A stretch of DNA of 64,000 bases from Mariannaea sp. PMI_226. Its lineage: Eukaryota; Ascomycota; Sordariomycetes; Hypocreales; Nectriaceae. The position numbers were made by a program, and so were the translations under genes. Under the pieces are notes generated by a model that did no database searches, was not told where the DNA came from, and was given only the letters and a program-made list of their open reading frames with translations. Numbering within the stretch: position 1 is the stretch's first letter; every line of letters begins with the position of its first letter. The DNA lies in assembly GCA_024336345.1 (NCBI GenBank), contig JANFOG010000010.1, positions 930,001 to 994,000 of the forward strand. The letters run 5' to 3'. Below are positions 34,426 through 47,613 of the stretch, in pieces.

Positions 34426-37400
34426 ATGGGAAACCACGACTCTCATGGCGCCGTCCTCGCCGTTGACAGCGACAAGGAGGAGAAACTTCACCGAATGAAT
34501 TCCTTCGACGAATCATCAGAACAAACCGCGCCCCCTTACATGGAAGAACCGCGTGTCTCGCTTTCTGGTGCTGGGGGCCTTTCTCTTGACGATGTGCAGG
34601 CAGTTCATGTACAAATCCGAAATCTATCTGTCTCGGTGGACACAGCACCTTCATGGCTGGAGCCGTCCACATACCCGCAGTTATTCGCTTCCAAGTTCGA
34701 CACTTCTTCACAAACGAAAACGCTACTTCAATCTGTCAACGCAGATATCCAGCCAGGGACTTTGACAGCAATTATCGGCGGGAGCGGCTCTGGGAAAACA
34801 ACACTTCTTAATACTGTGGCAGAGAGAGTAGTCAGCTCGAGGCTGCAATATGAGGGCCTCGCGACGTTCAACAGCAGGGCTGGAGTACACAGCATCAGCC
34901 ATGCCTATGTTATGCAACAAGATGTACTCCTCCCGACACTAACAGTACGCGAGACACTGCAATATGCAGCAGACCTGAGGCTCCCATCATCGACGACCCG
35001 TGAGCAGCGCCTGAGAGTTGTCGATGAAGTTATCCGTGAGCTGGGCCTCAAGGAATGCGCCGACACCAGGATTGGAAATTCCGAACATCATGGGTGCTCT
35101 GGAGGAGAGAAGCGACGAACCAGCATCGGCGTACAAATGCTTGCGAACCCATCTCTTCTGTTTCTCGACGAACCGACGACCGGCCTCGATGCGACCAGCG
35201 CATATCAGCTAGTGAAGACATTGAAGAGACTAGCACAGAAGGGTCGAACCGTTATCACCACAATCCATCAGCCGCGGTCGGAAATCTGGCAACTCTTTGA
35301 CAATCTTATTGTTCTTACAAAGGGTATTCCGGTCTATTCTGGACCAGCGAAGGACTGCATCCCTTGGTTCGACAATATGGGTTACAAGCTGCCCCCTTTC
35401 GTCAACCCAGCCGAGTTCATCATCGACGTTGCCAGCGTCGACAATCGCACCCCCGAATTAGAACAGGAAACAACAGAGAGAGTAGAGAGGCTGAAGACTG
35501 CGTGGAACTCTGAATCCGTGAAGTTGTTCGCACCTCTGCAAACTGAGGGAGATAGCAACGCCCGAGAGCAACGAGCAAAAGTAAGCAGGCATGCCGGCTT
35601 TGGTCGCCAAGTGCTCGTCCTTACAGATCGGACTCTCAAGGTAACATTACGAGACCCGCTTGGCATGGCATCGGCTATCTTCGAAGCCATTCTGATGGGT
35701 CTTGTGACTGGGTACCTCTTTTATAACCTCGGTCGAGATCAGTCTGGAATTAGATCTCGTCAGGGCGGTCTGTATGCAGCCACCGCTCTCCAGGGCTATT
35801 TGATTCTTATCTTCGAAACCTACCGGATGACCATTGATATCCAAACATTTGATCGGGAGTCTTCCGAAAAGTATGTCGACTCAATACCCTTCATCCTGTC
35901 GCGCCGGTTGGCCCGGATGCCAACTGAGGACATTCCCGTTCCATTCTTATTTTCCGTTTTATTCTACTTCATGGCTGGCTTTGATCGGACGGTGGTAAAG
36001 TTCTTCACCTTCTTTTCCATCTCTCTTCTCAACCATTACATCTCAGTAAGCTGTGCCATGGCTTGCGTGACAGCTTCGAGGCATTTTCCTGGCGCAAGTC
36101 TGATCGCCAATATGGCATACACTCTACAAAGCATGGCGTGTGGTATGTTTATTCAAAGCACAACAATACCTGTGTACGTACGATGGATGAAATGGATAAC
36201 ATATAGCGTAAGTGGTATGCGTCAACTCATTCTCATGCTCACGACTAACCGATCCAGTTTCATGTTATGGGGGCATATTGCGGTAACGAATTTGAAGGCA
36301 GCTTCTACGATTGCCCATATGAAGGTGGCGAGTCAAATCCACAATGTGAGCCATACACTGGAGCGTATATCCTGAAGCTCTTCGGCTTCCGGACGAACTG
36401 GGTGCCTCGTTCCATCCTGATTGCTTTCTCCTTCGTCATATTCTTCCTATCACTTACCGCGTTTGGCCTACACTTCTTCAAGGTGGAAATGACTATTGCT
36501 CGTGCCAGAGTGTCGGACACAGATCTTTCCGCCGGCAAGGAGAAGATGACGGCACGTTCTATTACGGAAGTACGCGCGATCGATGTTGGGCTGGAAAATT
36601 TCTCGTTGACCATTGACAAGAGGTCAGCTTCTGGAAAGAAACTGCCCTCTAAAAGAATTCTTCATCCAATAAATGCCACATTCCAAGCAGGTATGCTCAA
36701 TGTAATCATGGGGCCTTCTGGAAGCGGGAAAACCTCCCTCCTGAATGCGATGGCTTTGCGGCTTCGGAGCTCTTTAAGCACGAAATATCAGTCCTCTGGA
36801 AAGCTTACGTTCAACGGCGCAATGCCTTCCAAATCGGTCATCCGATCTGTTTGTTCCTATGTGTGTCAAGATGATGACGCTTTGCTGCCGTCTCTTACCG
36901 TTCGAGAGACACTTCAATTCGCTGCCGGTTTACGTCTACCGTCATTTATGAGTAAAGAGGAAAAGAACCGCCAGGCAGAAGAAGTCTTGCTCAAGCTAGG
37001 ACTCAAAGATTGTGCCGATAACCTCATCGGCAACGAAATGATCAAGGGTATCTCTGGCGGAGAAAAGCGTCGTGTTTCCATCGCAGTTCAAGTTCTCACA
37101 AACCCTCGAATCTTACTACTCGACGAGCCAACATCTGGCCTTGATGCGTTTACAGCCAACTCGATCATGGAGGTCCTCCAAGGCCTGGCCAATGAAGGCC
37201 GCACACTGGTCCTCACTATACACCAAGCGCGATCCTCCCTTTTTGAAGAATTCGGTAACATTTTGTTGTTAGCACGTGGTGGCTCGCAAGTTTACTCTGG
37301 TTCTGGGAAACACATGCTAGAGTACCTCGCGAGCCTTGGGCACGAATGCCCGCATCATACAAATCCCGCAGATTTCGCACTAGATATGATCACCATTGAT

Positions 37401-38522
37401 CTTCAACGTGACGACAGGGAGGCAGAATCACGGGAGCGTGTGCAGAAACTGATTGAGAACTGGAAGACAAGAGATAGTTCTCCGACTGAGCTCGAAGAGC
37501 AGGTGGGTGAGAAAGAGGACGGGGATCCCATCAAGCCGTTGGCCGAGAAGGCGACCATGCGGACGTCTCCCCCAGCACCCCCACGCAGATCTTTCAACAA
37601 AGCGAACCTTTCATCCCCAGCTGAGCTCGGAGCTCTGGTTCGCAAGAGAGCAAGCTTCGCTACTGCTCTTCCCCTCCTACTCCATCGCGACCTCATCAAC
37701 ACTCGCCGACAACCTGAGCTCATTCTCGCTCGCCTTATGCAGGTGATCGGTTTCGCCCTCATTCTAGCCCTATTCTTTGCGCCCGTCCACAATGACTATT
37801 ACTCTGTCCAGAATCGCATGGGCTTTGTGCAAGAGGTCGGAGCCTTGTACTTTGTGGGTATGCTTCAGAACGTTGCTGTGTATCCGAATGAAAGAGATGT
37901 GTTCTACAGAGAGGACGACGACGGCGTGTACAGTGTCGAAGCATTCCTAGCATCTTATACCATTCTCGAGGTGCCTTTTGAGGTGGTTAGCAGCCTTGTA
38001 TTTGGCGTCTTGGGTTGTCTCGCTATTGGCCTGCCAAGAACCGCAGAGATGTACTTTGTCTGCGTCTTCGCCTGCTTTGGAGTGGTCTCGTGCGGCGAGA
38101 GTCTGGGAATAATGTTCAACAGTCTATTCGGGCATGCAGGCTTTGCCATTCAAGTCATGGGCATTTTTCTTTCAGTGGCCAATCTCATGGTCGGCATCCT
38201 CTCCATCAACATGCCGCGCCTCTTCACCTCATTCAACTACCTATCACCAGTTCGATACGCTGCTCTCTCCGTAGCACCGTATTCACTTCGTGGAGTGAAA
38301 TTCACGTGCACTGATGCTCAGAAGCTGCCTAACGGGAGCTGTCCGATAGAAACGGGTGAAGATGTGCTGAAGCTGTACAAGGTGGATGTGGACCCGGCGC
38401 TGAACGTTGCATACTTGGGTGTGTGTGTGGTGGTGTACAGACTATTGGCTTGGGGCGTGGTGAGACTCAAGAGGACCCATTGGAAGGGAATCAACGAGCG
38501 CGAAAAGAAAGCGCAGGTATAG
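34426..38522 (+). CDS. Full-size ABCG (White-type, non-PDR) transporter
   Basis: Two exons, 34426-36207 and 36258-38522 (intron 50 nt), give 1348 aa arranged NBD-TMD-NBD-TMD. NBD1: Walker A GGSGSGKTT (from 118), signature CSGGEKRR (from 224), Walker B LLFLDEPTTGLD. NBD2: Walker A GPSGSGKTS (from 746), signature ISGGEKRR, Walker B ILLLDEPTSGLD. Both sites look catalytically complete, unlike PDR-type proteins whose NBD1 has a degenerate Walker A and which carry a PDR domain. Each TMD has about six segments. Substrate unknown; efflux of lipids or toxic compounds is the usual role at the plasma membrane. The intron lies in the large extracellular loop after TMD1. Confidence 0.93.
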
Positions 38523-41145
38523 ATAGGTGGCATCAGTGTGTGACTAACACCTACATGTCAATGACGACAATGGTTAGAGAAATAAATTTTGGAAGAGCAG
38601 GCATCTACCACTTCTTAGATCATCATAATTGTCCATCTTCAAAGTTCCTACTGCAATGTGAAACAGCAGCTCCGGCCGCGGGAGGGAAGGCCGTCATGAG
38701 ATGGCCCTATGTGATTTTAGTTTTATTTTACCATGTCACCTGTTTTTCACGAATATAAAGCAGCGTAAAGTCTCAGTTTCAATAATATCTTTGATGACGT
38801 CGGGATTGGTGTTGAGCTCGAGGGGAGCCAGCCTACCCGAGACTGCACAGCGCGAGAAACATGATTGGGTCAGCAGCTTCAAAAGGGCCCATCCTCAAAT
38901 AAGCGGACTAGAAGAGCGTATGAGCTTGAATTATGGAGAAAAAGGTAGTCTAATATACTTCATCATGAAATAACTTAAGATATGGGGGTGGCCGTCAACT
39001 GGTTGTTGTGGATGCCCTGCCGGTATGGCAATGAACTCACTAAAGTTCGCAGTTTATGAAGGTTTGTAGAAGAGGGACGGCTTCACCACCAGACTACAAA
39101 CCGCTGCCCCAGAAACTGTTAGATGGAGACGGGTTGCTTAGGATGAGGAATTACTTTCGTCTCTAACCGCAGATCAGAAAGCAACACGGGGAGCAGTGAG
39201 CAATCTGGCCGCTTTCAGTCAAGGTTTGCTCAGTCGTCCTCGTGAGCAACGCCTTTTGCGTTTATTCCGTAGGAACGGGAATGGAGCCAACAGCGATGGA
39301 AAACGTGATAACGGACTGGAGCTACGTGTGTACTTGGTATGTTAAAGAGGGGAGAGAGGGGTATGTGAATTGTGCGAGATCCTTGATTCGTACACGACAC
39401 TAAGACAGCGCCTCTTTGGATCTCACAACCACGTTTTGGGCGGGGCTTCCCGATGAGATGAGAGCGGAGAAGGAGGTGGGGGAGAAATAGACCGCTTTAG
39501 GAGACGGGATGTAGGGCCAATTGAATGAGCACTCTGTACGGGCGAGAGACATATATACACATGCCAACTTGGACGAATGAGATACGAGTGAGATGTTGCT
39601 AGTTCAAACTATTTGCTGGAGGGTGGTCAGAACTAAAATACTCTATGAAAGATTACGTGTCACAGTGAGGAGGATACATGTAAGTGTATCAATTGCTCTC
39701 TATTTTGCTGCTATTCGCTGGTGTGCCTAGGACGAGATCGATCATTGCAATGGAGACTTTACCACAATGACCAGACGAGAACGGATAGAATTGGTTTGTT
39801 TTACCAAAGATATTTCTTTATATATGGACATGTGATCTTGGAACCTTGAGTGGTTTTTCAAGGTGAGTGAGGCTGAACGGAAGGGGAAGTAAGACATTGA
39901 TCCAAATGCAGCTCGTCGGAGGATGATATGAATGCATCAAGAAGTATGCCAAGCTTGCGAATACAATGCCACAATTTCATTTACCCTCATGATTTTAATT
40001 CATCGCAGGCTAGCACAATGCATTTCGCTGTGCGAGGCTCGAATACTTCGATATACGACATGCCCTGTCATATTATTTGAGAGCCTGACATTTGAATTCT
40101 CGATGTCGACTTTGCTTTCATGGTGTTGTGTGATGCCGTACTCCTTAATTCCAAAATAACAATCCATTCTTATGGACCCTCATGGCAATGTCATTTCCGC
40201 ACAAAGTCTCACAATCTTTACACAGAGCAGACACCCGTGATTACTGGACAATATACTCCCCGTTTGCGTTTTTGCCAAGACGGAACGAAGAAATCTGGCG
40301 TCCTGGAATGCGGGCGCAAGCTCACCCCCGCCGCCTCTGCCGTGTTTGTTGTCCTTTTGACAGAATATCCCGTCTCTGTGGTAGTTTTAACTACAAGTCG
40401 CAGAGAACCTTTGGACTCCATCGGCCCGAAAGAGGAAATGATATGCAGTGTTGCACGGGAGATAAGATGCATCTAGTTTGCCCCGGGTTGAACGACGTCA
40501 AAGGCGCCCACGGCTTTCCCAGCCCCAGCCGTGAATGCTTCGGTTCCAATTGTAGGCTCGGTTCAGCTATTCAGCTATTCTTCCATTGTGCGGAGGCATC
40601 CGTGCCAAGTAGAATAAGAATAGTTTGCGTAATCCCTTTTCTCAAACTATCTGGATGGGGGACGGAAGAATAATACATTTGTGTCTCACACGCCCTCCCG
40701 TCTTACACGGGTGACATACGGGCCACCCCCCTTGTTGTTCAATGGGATTATCCTAGCGTAGGGGTCCCAACGTAGCAAGAAAAATATTCTCATATTAAAC
40801 TAAAGGTATAATTTGCAACACATGATCAAACTTGACTGATGCTCGCAGCTTGCATTGGCTTCCTATCCGCGTGATGTGTGAGTTAGCCTTCTAAGTTTCC
40901 TTTATGCTTGCTGCATCCCTCCTCGTGTCTAGAGAAAACACGTATTAATAGGCCCCCATGGCTCTCCCCCAGACTCAGTTGATCTTCCCCAGATTCTCAT
41001 TGTTCGATTATACCCACTATCATTCCTTTCATCCCTTCTCTCGTTGTTTCTCATAAGGAGGCAGCGTCTCGAAAAGTGGAGAGAAACCTGACACTCCTGC
41101 AATTGTTGTCCGTCGAGACAAGACTACCCTTGATCGACGACCATC
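38523..41145. other. Intergenic region of 2.6 kb, no convincing gene
   Basis: A 163-codon ATG ORF (40182-40673, plus) is rich in Cys and Arg but resembles no family. The final 200 bp are C/T-rich and form the transporter promoter. Nothing else was seen. Confidence 0.4.
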
Positions 41146-43305
41146 ATGGCTGAGATACAGTATGTCAGCCTTCAAACACCGCCTTAATCTTACCCTAGAT
41201 CTCTAACCATTACCTCAGGTCTGCGCCAAAGGGCCAGTTTGACTCCGAAGAGAAGCCTAGGACTTCTACCACCGAGCACGTAGACTTGAACGAAAATCTG
41301 CAAGCCAGGTAAGAAATGCCACCTCCCTAATACCACTATCTTTCCTGTCAAACATGTCTAAAATTTCTCCTCCCACTTCCATAGAATCAAAAATCCTCTT
41401 GAGGGAATCCCACGTGAACAGCTCATGCAAGATGTCCAAGTCTGGGCTGAGCGTAGAGGCCTTACTGAGCACATCCCCATCATCAGGAAGGGTGCACTTG
41501 TCGCCCAGAACCCAGCCAACATTCGAAACATTGACGGCGAGGAGAGACTTACCGACATTGAGGTCGAGGTTCTTGAACGGGAGGTGACTCACCGCTGGCG
41601 GATGCCTCGCAAGCTTCTTATGACCATCCTCACTTGCTCGATCGGCGCTGCCGTCCAGGGCTGGGATCAGACTGGCTCCAACGGCGCCAACCTTTGGTTT
41701 CCCAACTATTACGGCATTGGTTCCCATAGTACCCATGATCGTATTCTTGTCGGTATTGTCAACGCTGGTCCATACATCGGTAGTGCGTAAGTGGTTCCCC
41801 CAACGCCTGCAACTCAAGCCTGGAAAATCTGTCAACTAACAACTTCCTTCATAGGTTCCTTGGATGCTGGCTTTCTGATCCCATAAATAACTACTTTGGT
41901 CGTCGTGGTGTTATCTTCATCTCTGCTCACTTCTGTATCTGGCCTGTCATCGGTTCGGCCTTCTGCCACACCTGGGAACAACAACTTGCGTGCCGTCTCC
42001 TGATGGGCGTTGGGATGGGTGTGAAAGCATCAACCGTGCCCATATACGCCGCTGAAAACGCTCCTGCTTCGATCCGTGGCGCTCTAGTCATGTCTTGGCA
42101 GATGTGGACTGCCTTTGGCATCTTTCTCGGCACGGCCTTCAACCTTGCCGTCTACCATGTCGCCGATATCAATTGGCGATTGATGCTTGGTGCACCTTTC
42201 CTCCCTGCTGTCCCTCTGCTTCTTCTTATTTACACCTGCCCTGAGTCTCCTCGTTGGTTGATGAAGAAGAACCGCTACCCCGAGGCCTGGAAATCCATGT
42301 CACAGCTCAGGTTCGATCAGATCCAGGTTGCAAGAGATATGTACTACATCAGCGCTCAGCTCGAGATTGAGGACCGGCTCATTGGGCAAACCAACTACGT
42401 CACACGCTTCACTCAACTCTTTACGGTGCCTCGTGTTCGCCGTGCCAATATTGCTGCCTTTACTGTCATGATTGCCCAGCAAATGTGCGGCATCAACATC
42501 ATTGCCTTTTACTCCACTACCGTTTTCTCTGAGGCTGGCATGTCTGACTTCCGTGCCATGCTTGGTTCTTTTGGCTTTGGCCTCGTCAACTGGGTCTTTG
42601 CTTTCCCGGCTTTCTGGACCATCGACACATTCGGCCGCCGAAGCCTCCTGCTCTTCACTTTCCCCCAGATGACTTGGACACTTTTGGCTGCTGGTCTCTG
42701 TACCCTCATATCCCCAGACCTCCAGACCCTACGAACAGGCCTTGTCTGTTTATTCGTATTCCTCTTCGGCGCTTTCTATTCCCCTGGTGAGGGTCCTGTA
42801 CCTTTCACCTATAGCGCCGAAGTCTATCCCCTGTCGCATCGTGAGACTGGCATGGGATTTGCCGTGGCTACTTGTCTCTTCTGGGCCGCTGTCCTCAGTA
42901 CTTCGTTCCCCTTTTTGTTAGACCGCCTCCAAACAGTGGTAAGTATCTTCTCTTCAAAAGAAACCCGTGTCACATATGTTGAGCTATATTCAACTAACTA
43001 CTCACTTATAGGGTGCATTCGGTCTTTACGCTGGCTTCAACGTCGCCGCCTTCATCATGATCTTTTTCTTGGTTCCTGAGACGAAGCAGCGAACACTCGA
43101 GGAGCTCGACTACGTGTTCGCCGTCCCTCTCCGCAAGTTTGCTGGCTATCAGATCAGCACTGCTCTTCCCTGGTGGATCAAGCGATACATCTTCTGGCAG
43201 CGCGATGCCAAGCTTAAGCCACTATATGAGTTTGACAACATCGCCTCCCCCTCTAGTCACTCTGACATTGAGTCTCCCTCTGAGGGCGAAAGAAAGACGA
43301 GTTGA
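41146..43305 (+). CDS. MFS sugar/polyol transporter
   Basis: Five exons, 41146-41159, 41219-41308, 41385-41786, 41855-42938 and 43012-43305, give 627 aa; the first coding exon is only 14 nt. The protein is a 12-span major facilitator of the sugar porter family: GWDQTGSNGANLWFP after span 1, DPINNYFGRRG, PESPRWLMKKNRY between spans 6 and the loop, QQMCGINIIAFYS in span 7, DTFGRRSLL, and PETKQRTLEELDYVF after span 12. A cytosolic N-terminus of about 125 residues is longer than in hexose transporters and typical of a fungal inositol/polyol-like branch. Substrate is not determined by sequence alone. Confidence 0.93.
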
Positions 43306-44362
43306 TATAATGATGCTTTATTCGTATTCTATACGAATTGTCTGCAATGTGGCTTAACTGTTAATGATGATCTTACTCTGTTTTGGCGACATCCGACGTC
43401 GCTCCGATGAGGAAACTCGAGGAGAACGGAAAACAACGATACCCATCTTAGCTTTTTACGCTTGTTCATTAGTTTTATTCGCTGGTTCATTGTCTATATG
43501 TCTTTCGCGCCTCTGGTTATTGTCTGTATCTTTTAAGTTTCGAAGATGAAAGCTTGCTAGGACTTGTTGATTTTGCTGGTTAGGGTTCGCTCACCTTACA
43601 ACGTTTGACAGTACACTGGGAACACACAGGCAATATGAAGAAACCATTCTACATAAGCCCCAGTATGATCACGAGGGACCTGTAGTCGCAACAGATCTAT
43701 TTACAAACGGAACAGTTTTCAATTTACCCCTACACATATTTTTTTCTATCTCGCCCAGAAATACTAGGATGCTTATCGAATCCCACTGCCATTCCTCCTC
43801 TCCATGATCACTCCCCCGCTTGAGAAGCCCGATGTAGTATACCCTAACGTAGAAAAACAAAGATGAAATGGTCCTTTTAGAGTGATGACGTTGGGCTCAA
43901 GGTTGTCAAGGGTAACTCCGTAGCTTGGCTAAGGCGTTTACCTTAAATTCAAGTGTTGGTGCATAAGGTGGCAGTAGTTAGGTCATCATGTGATTTCAAT
44001 TGGTGTAAGTATCGAGAACCGGTTACTTCCAGAACACAGAACCCTTGCAAATCGGCCCGATCTTGAGCTTCCATGTCCGACTCCCCGTACGGCCTATTCA
44101 GCCTGCGAAAAGGAAAGGGAAAAACGGTGTTTGTAATGAAAGAATGTCAGCCAGTCTCAAAATGAATATTCAGACAGACGCTGTACTTGCAAAAACGCAA
44201 TGTCTATTCTCGTGTTGAACTACCTCCATTCATTCGCAGACGTGCTGATGTCCTGTCCTGACTGGCCGCGGTATCCTCTTGCCAGACAGACTTGCAGCCA
44301 ATGGTTATATCGCATAATAAGTTCCAAGAATAGCCATGAAACGAGTCTCTCTTTGGGACCTG
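43306..44362. other. Intergenic region between convergent genes
   Basis: 1.06 kb, with no ORF of note. It holds both 3' UTRs. Confidence 0.5.
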
Positions 44363-45094
44363 TTAATTCTTGCAGAACCATAAGCAGACAACAGGCTTGC
44401 CATCTAGGTGCCCAGCACGGGTGCTGTCCCAGCCAACTGACTTGAGAGTCTGCTTCATGACGTCTTTCTCGTCACCTCCGCAAGACCATCCCTTGTACCA
44501 CTTCCCGTTGCCCCCGCTGACAATCTCAAAACACTTATTCTTCTTAGGGCTCGGGTTGGAGCACCCAAACCCTTTAAGCAATTCGGCAAATGTCGTGTGG
44601 GAGGGGACATGGGAGGCGATGAACGGGACCTGTGCATTGGCCGGGAGAGTCCAGGGGGGCTGTTCACTCTTGAAAACATGAACCTTGGTGTGCTCAGCCG
44701 GAAAGAAATAGTTGTATCCAGGCTCGCATCCTACACCACCCGACGAATTTGTCATCTGGGCAGCAGGCATTGTTGGGTCGATGTTTGGGCATTGCTGAGG
44801 CTGTCGTGGGAACATGTTCAAGGTGCCGTTGGGTTGAGTAGAGAAGGTCTGTTGAGCGGTGGCGAACCCGGCAACCGGAGTCTGCATGGGGACGGTGTAG
44901 ATGCCTGAAGTAACTCCCACGGGAGGGAACGCGACGTAGGACTGAGGTTGTAGTGCTGTGTTGAAGTTTTGGCCAGGTCCGCCAAAGTGAGGGATGTAAG
45001 GCTGACCCTGTGTGGGAACCGGAGCGCCCTGGGGAGCGAAGGCTGGGAGAGCCCCTTGCGGATCTCGCCCGGTAATAGGGTTCCAGCCAGGCAT
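44363..45094 (-). CDS. Conserved fungal protein of unknown function
   Basis: Single exon, 243 aa. The N-terminal half is Pro/Gln/Gly-rich and probably disordered (GRDPQGALPAFAPQ, then QPYIPHFGGPG). The C-terminal 120 residues are compact, with GYNYFFPAEHTKVHVF, PPWTLP and GKWYKGWSCGGDEKDVMK, ending in a hydrophobic strand (PVVCLWFCKN). I recognise this layout as a protein widespread in Sordariomycetes but know no function. There is no signal peptide or membrane span. The start at 45094 gives a compact family-like N-terminus. A broken ORF lies upstream on the same strand. Confidence 0.8.
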   Translation of the reverse strand: MPGWNPITGRDPQGALPAFAPQGAPVPTQGQPYIPHFGGPGQNFNTALQPQSYVAFPPVGVTSGIYTVPMQTPVAGFATAQQTFSTQPNGTLNMFPRQPQQCPNIDPTMPAAQMTNSSGGVGCEPGYNYFFPAEHTKVHVFKSEQPPWTLPANAQVPFIASHVPSHTTFAELLKGFGCSNPSPKKNKCFEIVSGGNGKWYKGWSCGGDEKDVMKQTLKSVGWDSTRAGHLDGKPVVCLWFCKN

Positions 45095-45495
45095 GATGTT
45101 GGAAATCGGGGTTGATTACGCAGTTACGAAAGGGAGAACGAAGTTCAGTAAAAGGGCTGCCAAGTATGAACCCAGCATCGACTGACTGGGTCGAAAGAGG
45201 CTTGCCAATATCCCGGGACTGGGCCTTGGCGGGTCGGATCCCAAGAGGCTGGAGGAAGAATGGAAGATGTTGCAGGATCGAACTGTCCGATGGGTTGATA
45301 CAAGCCCGTTTGGAAATGCTGGTTCTGAAAATGCCAGTTCAGAGTGTTTTCTCGCCGATCTCCAATATCAGAATAGGGAGAGCCTACGTGAGGGTCAGTC
45401 GAGGTGTAAACCGCTCTTTATAATAAGGAATATACAGTGTATAGTTGACGTCGTAATTCAAGGGGCATCTGAGCTTCAAACAATCACCAACATAC

Positions 45496-45808
45496 CTGTA
45501 ACTGAATGTGAATTCTGCCTTTCTTCCGTCACCTCTTGGCCCTCAGAGGTCTCTGAGTCGCTGCTCGAATCGGTGTCACTCTCGTCCTCAGAGTCCAACT
45601 CGATGTCTAAATGCCCAGCAAAGATTTCCGTACTCTACACGATATTATCTTCCTGGTCAAAGAAAGCACCCACGATCAGCCAGGCCCAGAAGGGCGGATC
45701 AGCACTCGCCTCCAGATGCTGCGTTATCACGAGCTTTGTGGCTGGTGAAGGGAACTCGCCGGCATCTATCTCGATCGTCCGGCAATGCACCGGAGAGGTC
45801 CTGGACAT
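45496..45808 (-). pseudogene. ORF interrupted by one in-frame TAG (possible pseudogene or misjudged intron)
   Basis: From the ATG at 45808 the frame reads a protein-like sequence (TIEIDAGEFPSPATKLVI, then PFWAWLIVGAFFDQED) to TAG at 45637-45635. The same frame then continues at once as STEIFAGHLDIELDSED followed by an acidic Ser/Asp/Glu-rich stretch, up to a good GTATGT donor at 45495. That both sides look coding in one frame suggests a single nonsense change (for example from GAG or CAG). A short intron removing the TAG would shift the frame. No family recognised. Confidence 0.4.
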
Positions 45809-47613
45809 GAAGTACTTTGCGGCGGCTTGAAAGGCAGTAGACCTTTTATTTTCTATTATTTTGAGGATCAATATTTGACAACAATTCGGTGGTTTGGAGG
45901 CGGTGATGGTAAGAGGCTTGCGTTGTGAAGAGCAGACGTGTTGACGGGGACATTATGAAGTACTTCAGGAGCGATTAGGATTCAGTCACGGGCTCATGGT
46001 TGCAACTTATGTGACTTGGAGGTTTGTGACCTCCTGACCGATGACCACACGGAACAAACAAAGAGAGGCTTTCAGAGATTTGGATATGATTCACCCATGA
46101 CTAGGCAGCCCCTGTGGAATCGATTTATTGCCACCACAAGGCCATACCGGTGTCCCAGCTGATGGAAGTTAACCCCAGTTTGCTACAACAGCGTGACCCC
46201 ATATTCTGAGATGACTGGATCATTCGACATGAAATTTCTTTGCGGAAGGTTGAGCGTGAGTCCTAACGACCACGATTGTGAATGGGTGAATGGGTGAATG
46301 AGTGCACTTCTCTGGCCCGCGCAATAAACTGGCACGGGGGCAAGCAAGACTCGGCTATTTTGTCAATGATTGACTCGCTCTTCATCCTGCACCCCTTGCT
46401 CTTCTCACCGCACATGATAGATAGATGCTTGACCTCATTCCCGGGAGATTTTAGCTGCGATGATGAAGTACCCTACTAAGCTAGCTAGAAATACCAAGCT
46501 GGGCCCTCTGTGTTATTCTAGCATTGTGGTGACACCTGCTGTTGCCTGTTGGCCATATGAAGGCAGTACAAGAAAAATTATACAGGAGACAAACTCAGGC
46601 TCTTACGATTCCTTGTATATTCGCCATCACCATATATGATGCAGGTAATATCAACAACATTTCCGATGTTTGTGCCCAAGAAGCTTTATAGCTTCAATAC
46701 TCGACAATGCTGAGGCACATACTCTTTTCTCCCTCATTGATTATTTGCGAAGGCGAAAGACTTGATTTAGTCTTGCCGGAATAGACATCATGGCCTAGGC
46801 GAAAGATTCGACTTCCTACCTAATCCTCGAGATGTCAGCTCTTGACTTTGATCAGGATTCTGGTTGGGTGAACTCTGTAATATGACCTACTTTCGGTAAG
46901 ATCTGCAAGAAAGCGTTTATGAATACAGGAGAATACAAGGACGCTAGTTAGTGACTAGTACCCTATAGAACAGGGCTTCTAACGAGTCTTTGTTTGGCTA
47001 TTCCCCCCAACTTGCTGATCGACATTACTACTAATAGTTTGCAAACTATCACTATTACAGTATCTTCTCGGAATCCAATACGAAATTCAATCACTACAGG
47101 TAGCTGGACTACAAGGGAGTAGTAGATTATGGCATCAATAGTCTCTACGCGATAAATAATTACGGAGAGCGTACATTACTCAACATCATACAGAATGGAT
47201 GTATGGATAACCACATCTTCAGGCTATGCAAGCTGACCAAATAAATTATGAGGTCTATTTTCCTCTTGGAGTAGATAGAGTGGGTGCTGCACCGGTTTTG
47301 TACAGACTTACATAGGTAGTCAGCAATATGACCCATGTGAATGACTTGAAGTCGCTATTCAGGGATACCATGTTCTGGACGCCTGTATTTCTGATTGGCG
47401 GTACTGCAGCCATCGCCCTGCAGCCAAACGTTCATTCATATTCGTGACAGTCATGTATGTAGTAAGAGTAAAGAAGAAGAACAAGACAACTCAGACGCGA
47501 CGGAAACATCGCCGGCTCATGAAAAACAGACCTGTTCAATATCACATAGCTTCGCCGTTCCCAGAATTCCCAGTCCTGCCATAAAATCATACCAATTGCA
47601 ACCCAATACATGT
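45809..47613. other. Intergenic region of 1.8 kb, no gene seen
   Basis: AT-rich, with no convincing ORF or RNA gene. A small perfect hairpin (6-bp arms, 4-nt loop) lies at 46680-46695, of uncertain meaning. Confidence 0.45.

Noticed and set aside
40182..40673. 163-aa Cys/Arg-rich ATG ORF
   Set aside because: The Cys spacing matches no finger and there is no family match; a chance ORF is likely.
45267..45830. 187-aa plus-strand ORF
   Set aside because: Its Ser/Thr richness is the antisense of the acidic minus-strand stretch in the broken ORF.
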